The notes beneath the pieces were generated by a model. It had not been told where the DNA came from. It did no database searches and saw only the letters and a program-made list of their open reading frames with translations. A stretch of DNA of 64,000 nucleotides from Gautieria morchelliformis (taxonomy: Eukaryota > Basidiomycota > Agaricomycetes > Gomphales > Gomphaceae): NCBI GenBank assembly GCA_015179125.1, contig WHVA01000178.1:124001-188000 (forward strand), written 5' to 3'. A program made the position numbers and the translations under genes. Below are positions 12,546-20,100 of the stretch, piece by piece (position 1 is the first letter of the stretch; every line of letters begins with the position of its first letter).

Positions 12546-13714
12546 CCGCTGCGTGTCACAAAATCCGACGCATCTTCCGCTTCCGGTAGACCATGTTCCG
12601 CATTTTCGGAAAGCTCTTCCGCAGTGGGCACTCCGTTTATGTCTGCAAGCGCGAGGAACTCTGGAAGGATCTCGAGTTTCTCCTCTGTGGTCATAAGCCG
12701 GATATCAAAGGCTTGGGGGCACTCGCGAGCGTAGTGGCCTGGTTGTCGGCAGCGGAAGCAGGTGATAGTTCCGTGGCCTTTTCCGCGCATGCGGTCAACA
12801 TCCATCGGGCAGGGCCACTCTTCGAGGGAGGAGGGCTATGGTTCCTAATAGGAGCGGCGGAGAAAGCGTCGGAAATACTTTCCGCATGGGAATGAATGCG
12901 CTTCCGGATTTTGGCACAGGTGGAGTAGGACGAGTGGAACTGCGCGTCATATTCCGGCTCGTCTCCACGAAGGCCTCATTTGCTTCCCTGTTCCGGGACA
13001 CCCTCTGTGCAGCTTGGTACCACCCTTCCGGGTCATCAAAGTCCGGAGCTCCATCCCCAAGCAGCGCAACTTGGTTCTGGAGTGTCGGATCGAGTCCTCG
13101 TCGGAATTTGATGACGATCGTCTTGTCGTCGTCATATTCCGCAAGGTCGATGAGCTCCTGGAAGCAATCGATGTAGTCATCGACCGGATCTTTGGCCTGG
13201 TACCAGCTCGTCCCCTCGAGCTTTGTAAGGGCTGTGAGCTGCTGTTTTTCGGGCAGAACTGGTCGGAAAATGTTTTCTCGAACGCGTCCCAGTCCCGGAA
13301 GTAGTTCCCCTTGCCCTTTGCTTCATGTCGGATCACCTTGTTTGCAAAACGGGCTGCGCGGTCCGATTTGAAAAAGGACAACGTCCAGTGAATCCGAGCC
13401 TGGTCGTTCGGAAAGAGGTCTCCGACAATTGCGAAGTAGATGCTGCATGTGTTGAAGAATGCGCGTCCCTTCTCCCGATCTCCGTCAAAGTCCGCCGGAG
13501 TTGCGGGTTTGACCTTTGCTAACTTCGCGGACATCCTCTTTTCCGCTAGTTCCGCTTTTCCGAAATCCGGATCATCCAGCATTTCATTTCCACCACCTTG
13601 TGGAATATCTAACTTAGCCAAAATCGCTTGTAAGGCTGTTTCAATCGCGTCGGTCTTCATCCGGTTCCGCGTCAATTCCTCCTCCATATTCCGAAGACGA
13701 TCGTCCGGATCCAT
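12542..13714 (-). pseudogene. Gypsy gag with zinc knuckle, frame changes inside
   Basis: The likely start is the ATG at 13714 (MDPDDRLRNMEEEL, a coiled-coil-like N-terminus). The capsid-like region is recognisable (FFNTCSIYFAI, WTLSFFKSDRAARFA, FRDWDAFEKTF). Near 13245 the homology moves to the -1 frame at CGAAAAAC (QLTALTKLEGTSWYQAKDPVDDY and onward). It moves again near 12830 into the frame holding the CCHC knuckle CFRCRQPGHYAREC (12745-12705). Gag ends at the TGA at 12544-12542, and pol continues in the -1 frame across that stop. The first and second shifts could be mutations; the gag-pol one could be programmed. Confidence 0.8.
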
Positions 13715-13832
13715 GTTGGAAGGAGAAATATGGGACGGGATTTCCGGGGTTGGGAGCTCGACGTAAGAAGAGGGGCTGTCGTACGCTATGGCGAATGCAA
13801 CGCGCAGTACGACCGCCGGTCCTCTAGGGGAG

Positions 13833-13842
13833 AGACTTTTCT
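13833..13842 (-). promoter_or_regulatory. Self-primer binding site of the gypsy element
   Basis: Two bases inside the 5' LTR border the minus strand reads AGAAAAGTCT. This is the exact reverse complement of AGACTTTTCT at 13984-13975 inside the LTR, where transcription is predicted to start. No tRNA-type primer site (TGG...) follows the LTR. The pattern is that of Tf1/sushi-type elements, whose RNA folds back to prime its own reverse transcription. Confidence 0.75.
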
Positions 13843-13844
13843 GC

Positions 13845-14294
13845 TGTAAGGGCAACCCTGGCTAGTCGTGGAGATCACACTACCACACAACTGACAAGGG
13901 GAAATCCAAAGTATGTATAAATGAACAGAGCATACAAGAGAGGGGTTTCTCACCTGACAAGGGGAAATCCAAAGAGAAAAGTCTAAGGACCCCCAATGTC
14001 AGCGAGCCCGTATTATACTACGCTGCGCAGCCAGGGACAACGCTTGGCACCCGACATCAACCCTGCATCCCCCTGACCCTTGATCGACCCTTGATGCCAG
14101 TCGCTTGATTTCCGACACTGTTCCGGGGCGGAAGTCGGAAATTGGAGTGGAACTGGCAAGGCGAACGGAACTGGTGGAAGTTCTCCCAGAAGCGGAATCG
14201 TTCCCGAAAGCGGATGCGGAGATGGAATCGGAACCGGAAGCGGAGTCGGAAATGGAGTCGGAACTGGGAATGGAAAACAGGGTGTCCCCTGACA
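13845..14294 (-). repeat. 5' LTR of the gypsy element (450 bp)
   Basis: Ends TGTCAGGGGACA at 14294 and CCCTTACA at 13845 in element orientation. Predicted U3 is 14294-13985, followed by R and U5 from 13984 on. It is close in sequence to 8154-8633. Confidence 0.93.
13984..14017 (-). promoter_or_regulatory. Core promoter of the gypsy LTR
   Basis: TATAAT at 14017-14012 on the minus strand lies 33 bases upstream of 13984. That is the first base of the sequence AGACTTTTCT, which pairs with the primer site. The spacing fits a TATA-driven start at 13984. The start site is inferred, not measured. Confidence 0.65.
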
Positions 14295-14726
14295 CTATTC
14301 ACCGGCCTTCCCTACTTGACCCTTAGCATAGCAAGTCCAGAGCATCAGGAGATCCATTTGTTCCACTATCAATTAGACCCACATTCCCCTTGTTCTTTTG
14401 CCTATTGATTGTTCGTAGTTCTACCCGGCACCCCTTGTAGTTCCTCTTGTTCTGTATTAGTTACTTACTCCATTTATCCTAGTTACTTTGCTTGCACCGG
14501 AATTGCTTACCTCTACCTTCTGACATGTTGTCTCAGCTCTTTGTATAAAACCCAGTCATGTGTGCCTCTGTTCTGCAATCAGATAATTGACTTTGATATG
14601 TGACTCCCTTTGCACTGTTTCCTGTTCTTACCACAGCAAGTACTTGCAAGGCCTCTGTCTCTCTGACCTCTGCCTTCCAACTCGATTTCTGATATCCAAC
14701 TTAACTCGATTCTTGAACCCTTACCT
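14295..14726 (-). repeat. Fragment of LTR family Q next to Helitron D
   Basis: On the minus strand this matches 31065-31420 plus 32179-32255, and parts of 34930-35330. It starts AGGTAAGGG directly after the Helitron D terminus, as does the Q sequence after Helitron F. It contains a TTTTATACAAAGAGC core-promoter-like stretch (minus, about 14540). It is cut off by the gypsy LTR at 14294. Confidence 0.75.
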
Positions 14727-14904
14727 CTAGGTGGATACCCATGCTTCACACGGGGGTGTAGGTCAAACACCTCAATAAGGTCAAATGCATCAGCAAGGTC
14801 AAACACATTGGGTAAATCAAACTTGGTATAAGTAAAACACATCTCATTGCAATTGAAAGTAGCTATAAGTAACACATCAAGATAGGTAATGTCTCTACAC
14901 ATGT

Positions 14905-15795
14905 CTGCATGTGCCCAAGTATAGCATGCATAGCATGTCCTCCATGCATAGCCTTGAATATAGCATGCTTATTGTGTCCCTTGTTTGTAACATGACCCCA
15001 CACATAACATGTCCCCAAGTATAGTGTGCGTAGCATGTCCCTGGTTTGTAGCATGTCCCCAAACATAGCGTGTCCCTGAATTATAGCATGTGTGTCCCCC
15101 ATGCATAGCGTGTCCACATGTGTAGCATGTCCCTACATGTAGCGTGTGTAGCATCTCCCTCAAGTATAGTGTGCAAAGTGTGTCCCCAATGCATAACATG
15201 TCCCCCAAGTATAGTGTGCATAGCATATCCTTTGTTTGTAGTGTGTCCCCCAAGTATAGCATGTGTAGAATGTCCCTTGTTTGTAGTGTTTTCCCCTGTA
15301 GTGTGTCCCTTGTTTGTACCATGTCCCCCAAGCATAGTGTGTCCCCACATATAGTGTGCACATCCCCATGCATAGCATGCTTGTCCCATGCATAACATGC
15401 GTGCCTCCACGCATAACATGGGTGTCCCCAAGCATAGCATGTGTGTCCCCATGCATAGCATGCTTGTCCCCACGCATAACATGCGTGTCCCCATGCATAG
15501 CCTGTCTGTCCCCAAGAATAGTGTGTCCCCACATGTGGCATGCATGTCCCCATGCATAACATGCGTGTCTCCACGCATAACATGCGTGTCTCCAAGCATA
15601 ACATGCGTGTCCCCAAGCATAGCGTGTGTGTCCCCACGCATAACATGTGTGTCTCCATGCATAACATGAGTGTCTCCACACATAGCATGCGTGTCCCCAA
15701 GCATAGCGTGCGTGTCTCCATGCATACCATGCATGTCCCCATGCATAGTGTGTGTAGCATGCCCCTCAAGTATAGCATGCGTAGCATATCCCCAA
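14905..15795 (-). repeat. 21-bp minisatellite in Helitron D
   Basis: Tandem variants of a 21-base unit; minus-strand form near GACATGCATGTTATGCATGGA with C/T and A/G changes. Because 21 is a multiple of three and the unit lacks stops, long open frames arise in several frames on both strands (7-residue periods such as METHMLC). I do not regard these as genes. Confidence 0.9.
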
Positions 15796-15829
15796 GGGCC
15801 TCAAAGTGAAGCAAGCAGAGGCTGTTACT

Positions 15830-16440
15830 ACTTATTAACTTTTAGCAAACTCAGGGACATGTATCAATATCTATTTTGTGACATATACAGACATAAATAA
15901 AATAGTCAAGGAAACCATATTTAAGCAGCTGCTGTCATTAATTTTTAGCAAAGTCAGGATTATCTATTTTTCGAAAAAATGTCAAGAAAATGTCCAGTAA
16001 ATGTAAGCTGAAGCTGTTATTAATTTTAGCAAAGTTAGGATTATCTATTTTTCGAAAAATGTCAAAAAAATGCACTGTACATTTAACCTGGAGCTGTTGT
16101 CAATTTTCACAAAGTCAGGATAATTTATTGATATCTATTTGCGAAAAAATGTCAAAAAAGTACAGTACATTGAAGCAGAAGCTGTGATTAATGCCCAGCC
16201 AAAGCCAGAGAAGCCCAGAGACTGACAGAGAAACCCAGAGCCCAGCCAAAGCCATAGTAAGCCAGCCACCAGTATAGCCAGAGAGGAGTGGCTGGTAAGC
16301 GGCTTTACAGTAAATAAACCAATAAAACAAACCACATTTAAAAGCAGAATCTATTGTCATTAATTTTAGAGGAAACTTATTGATGTCAATTTTCAAAAAA
16401 AATATTGATATTAAAATTATTTTTTTCAGCAGTCTTTAGA
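15830..16440 (-). repeat. AT-rich iteron-like repeats in Helitron D
   Basis: Repeated units of roughly 80 bases with shared words TTTTTCGAAAA, CCTGACTTTG and AATTAATAACAGC. The same words occur in F (about 29330-29640), E (33515-33830), A (about 22220-22450) and C (61310-61510). Confidence 0.75.
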
Positions 16441-16735
16441 TGTTATTTAAATCTATTTTCGAAAAAAATCACAAAAATATAATGTACATGTGACAACTAT
16501 ATGATGAAAAAAAAAAAAGGAACCAATAAAATTACCAACACAAATATAATAAAATACATGGCAATCTATTAAAAAAAGATATTACTTATCAATAGCCAGC
16601 CAGCCATAGCAATGGACAGCCAGCCAGCTAAGGGAGGAGACTGCAGACATAGCAGACAGCAGACAGCAGACAGCAGAAAGCAGAAAGCAGAGAGAGGAAT
16701 CACCGGTTGGGCAGGTTCCTCCTTACCGTTCGGCC

Positions 16736-16741
16736 TTTATA
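16736..16741 (-). promoter_or_regulatory. TATA box of Helitron D
   Basis: TATAAA in the context GGTATAAAGGCCGAACGG, conserved in F (28672-28677) and E (32830-32835). Its conservation across three copies suggests a transcribed unit begins just downstream. Confidence 0.6.
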
Positions 16742-17022
16742 CCGCGCGCGCGTGTTGTGCACGGACCACGCTCGCGTATGCGCGCTCTGGTCGCGAACGG
16801 GTCACGTAACCGCAGCGCAGCGTTCTATGCTCGCGGCTGCGCCGCTCGCCGCTGACCTAATTTGGAACGCAAACGGTCACGTGACCCTGCTGCGCATTCT
16901 TGGCTCGCGGCTGCGCCGCTCGCGTCCGATTGGCCAGCTGACTAAGGCTGACATAAAACCTGACATAAGCTCGACGCCCACAACCCACCGAGGCGCTTTC
17001 ATATAGTGTAACTAGGTGGATA

Positions 17023-17039
17023 CCCGCGCTTCGCGCGGG
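17023..17039 (-). terminator. Helitron A 3' terminal hairpin
   Basis: CCCGCGC-GAA-GCGCGGG in element orientation, a perfect 7-bp stem. It is followed by 7 bases and the terminal CTAG, the standard 3' transposition terminator signal of Helitrons (CTRR). The same structure ends B, G and H, with degraded versions in D, E and F. Confidence 0.9.
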
Positions 17040-17173
17040 GGTGCAAGTCAAACGCCTCGGTAAGGTCAAATGCATCAGTAAGTCTAACACATCGGTAAGT
17101 CTAACATATCAGTAAGGTCAAGTGCATTGGGGAAAATCAAAGCAATCAATTTGCATCAAGTAGATATCAGAAA

Positions 17174-20100
17174 TCAAGGAGCTCTAAGTAATACATCTTT
17201 ATATACAATGTTGGTTGTGTTCAAACCCTCCTCAAGCAAGACCTTCACTTTGTTCCAGCTTGTTCCCCTTGAAACACCAACATACAACTGGCCATGTCCA
17301 AACACTGGATATCTCAGGTCCAGCCCAACCGTACCCAAAGACTGTCCCTGGGACTTGTTGATGGTCATTGCAAATGCCACACGCACTGGAAACTGTCTCC
17401 TCTGCAGCACAAATGGTAATTCTCCCTCTGATGGTGAAATAGTGATCCTGGGGATGAAAGCAGTATTTCCTGCACGTGGACCTGAGATGATCCTGACCTC
17501 CAACACTCTATTCCTCATCCTCACCAACCGCAACCTTGTCCCATTGCATAGTCCTTGCTTCTTATCCAAATTGCGCAACATCATCAGAGGCACTCCAGGC
17601 TTGACTTCCAAGTGAGCAGGAGGAAGACTGCCCATCTCTATGGAATTCAGATACTCCACAGGATACTGCTCTGCAAAGTCGGTTTCCTTGACAGAATCTG
17701 CACAGTGGAAGACCTGAGCATCACCTGAAAACTGCCTCAACACCATGGAATTGATCTCATTGACCTCAGTATTTCTGGGACAGAGGATGGCCCGCTCTAA
17801 AAAATAATTGTCCTGGGCAGGGATTGCATTGCCAATGCCAGGGTATATTTCCTGGATCAGCTCTGCAATTCCAGGGCCACAAACCATGTGAGGAGGGAGT
17901 GAGAGCGTATGATCTAGTGGGAGATCCTTTCCCTGACCCACATTCTGCAGCCATTCTGCAAACCTGGCTCTGTCAGGGTCATTTCTCACCCGCATGTTCT
18001 CTGTCAGATGGAGGACATTGATCCTTGGCCACAGATATGACTTCTGAAGGGTAGCTCCCACGATATCCTCCTTGGAGCCTTTAGGGACAATTGGGAGAGT
18101 CTGCTGAAAGTCACCTCCAAAGGCGACCGTGATGCCACCAAAGGGTCTGTCAGGCTGGTCAAGGAAATCCCTCAGTGTCCTGTCAATGGCCTCTATGGCA
18201 TGGCGATGCTGCATTGCAGCCTCATCCCAAATGATGAGCCTGGCCAGTCTCAGCATATCAGCCTGGTCAGAGTTCTTTTTGATGGAGGAGAGAGAGCCCT
18301 CATGGACAGGAATTGGAATTCCAAGCATGCTGTGAGAGGTTGTCCCATTAGTGAGGATAAGTGCAGCCATTGCAGATGAGGCTACAGCAAGCACAATGAG
18401 ACTCTCCGCTCTACAGGAGTGGATTAGGGTGTTCCATGTGAATGATTTCCCAGCGCCCCCTGATCCAGTGACGAAAAACATTTGTCCATTAGGTTTCCCC
18501 TGAGCATCTATGTCCAGTGCCGACCGTAATATCTGATCATGCGCAGACCTTTGCCCCTCATTCAGCTTGGGAACCTCCTCATCAGCCATCTGCCTCTCTT
18601 GAACAGGGTCATAGTCCCTCTGCTCAGCTATGAACCTGTTTCCAATCAGGACCTCCCACTCGCCTACCACCCGAGGCATATCTTTAAAGCTGCTCAAGGA
18701 CATTCCATTACGCTGAAGGAGTTTATCCAAGAGAAAGAGGCCAAAATCATAGACCTGATCATCCTGTGGCTCTTGGATATTGTGTCTGGTTTGGAGCCGA
18801 TGTCTGAGATCATCACATATGTGCTCCTTGAAGGCGTCCCATAGTCTGTCAGGTTGTGAGGGAATGCAATGGCCAAGGATGGTGGCAAAGAGATGTCTGA
18901 GCTGAGCGCCTGTTTTCATGCCACTGGCTTCCTGGAGACACAACCTCCACTCCTGATCATCCTCCAGAAGTCCCCTGGCAAGACAGGCCTCCTTGTAAGT
19001 AGCACATTGTATGCCATCCACCGTCCTAAGCTCCTCAAAGGATCTGGCCCCCTTGACCACCGTGAGGAGAGTGCGCAAATAAAATCTCTCTCCTGATTTT
19101 GGGCTTGCAAAGTGCAGGCGTCCAATGCTATATCCCCTTTGACGTGGTGTCCATACCCTTTCCTCTTTTTTCCAGGTAAAATGCTCAGGAAAATCCACAT
19201 AGAGCACATCGCGTGCATGAGGATAGGCAGCATTGGCCTCAAAGTAAGCCATGAGCGCTGTCTTTGACCCCTCCACCCTGTTCATGATGGTGAGCGGATC
19301 AGCATCAGGATTGAAAATGACTGATTGCTGGTCTTTTTCATGGACTGGCAGTGCCATGACTGCAGGCACCTGGGTGTGGATTTCCCGCTCCAGCAACCTC
19401 CAACAGGCCTCATGAGCACTGACATAGCGAGCGTCCAGGTACTTCTTTATCTCATCGTGGTCGACACCAAACTCCATCGTGGTCCGATCGTGGCCCTTGT
19501 ATAGATACTTGTGGATATACTTGACGCACCTCACACTGAAGGTGAATTCAAGGTTGATGTGACACCGGAGTTTGAGTAAGAGCAGAGGAGAGTATGGCAC
19601 AACCCATCTGTTGTCCAGCATGTGACCTCTGACATTGTGCAGCCTTCCATCATTGCGACGACGATATTTTGGATATCCATCTACATTCACAACGGTCTCC
19701 TCACAGAATGGCTTTGGGAAGCCTTTCTTGCACTTGCCATTTTCCATGCAGGGTGCATTTGGATTCATTTGTCCACAGGGACCATGTGTCATCAGCTCAC
19801 AGACCAACTGGTAGAGGACAGGATGTGTCTCTGGATCAGGGAACTCAGCTGAAATCATAGAATCCACCTCATGTGGATGTTTGACCTTGGACTCCCTATC
19901 GAACCAGGTAAGCAGGTGCATGTGTGGGAGCCCCCTCTTCTGGAATTCAATAGTGTGAACGCGAGCGACAGTTTCTCCAAAGATCTTGTCCTTGACGATC
20001 AAGTCAATGAGGTATTTCTTTTTGAGGTGAAACACCCACGACACCAGGTCAGGTCTGTCCTGAGCAGTTTGTCCAGGGAGCAACTCGGCCACTATCTCAT

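Larger units (their letters stand above)
8154..14294 (-). mobile_element. Ty3/gypsy chromovirus LTR retrotransposon (two LTRs, broken genes)
   Basis: A 6141-bp element on the minus strand. The 5' LTR is 13845-14294 and the 3' LTR 8154-8633. The internal order is gag, protease, RT, RNase H, integrase, chromodomain. The LTRs begin TGTCAGGGGACAC and end GCCCTTACA in element orientation. The two LTRs differ by a handful of substitutions and two short indels, so insertion is not very recent. Several frameshifts break the reading frames. The flanking 5-mers do not match (GGCAC at 8149-8153, CTATT at 14295-14299). The two sides are different repeats, so this copy probably arose by recombination rather than a clean insertion. 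Confidence 0.93.
14727..17011 (-). mobile_element. Helitron D, non-autonomous (about 2.3 kb)
   Basis: The minus-strand 3' end is an imperfect hairpin (about 14738-14754) followed by CTAG (14730-14727). The 5' end (TTACACTATATGAAAGCG, from 17011 down) aligns with the 5' ends of F and E through the shared GGTGGGTTGTGGGCG block. Inside, from 5' to 3', are GC-rich repeats with CACGTG, a TATAAA box, a CTG/CTT-rich microsatellite, an AT-rich repeat and a 21-bp minisatellite. No Rep or helicase is present, so movement would depend on an element such as A. Confidence 0.8.

Noticed and set aside
14880..15800. CRISPR-like array
   Set aside because: Units are directly tandem without unique spacers, degenerate, and the organism is a fungus.
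14905..15814. Long minus- and plus-strand open frames (up to 281 codons) with Cys/His-rich 7-residue repeats
   Set aside because: They arise from a stop-free 21-bp minisatellite; several frames on both strands are open at once and no start, intron or flanking coding sequence supports any of them.
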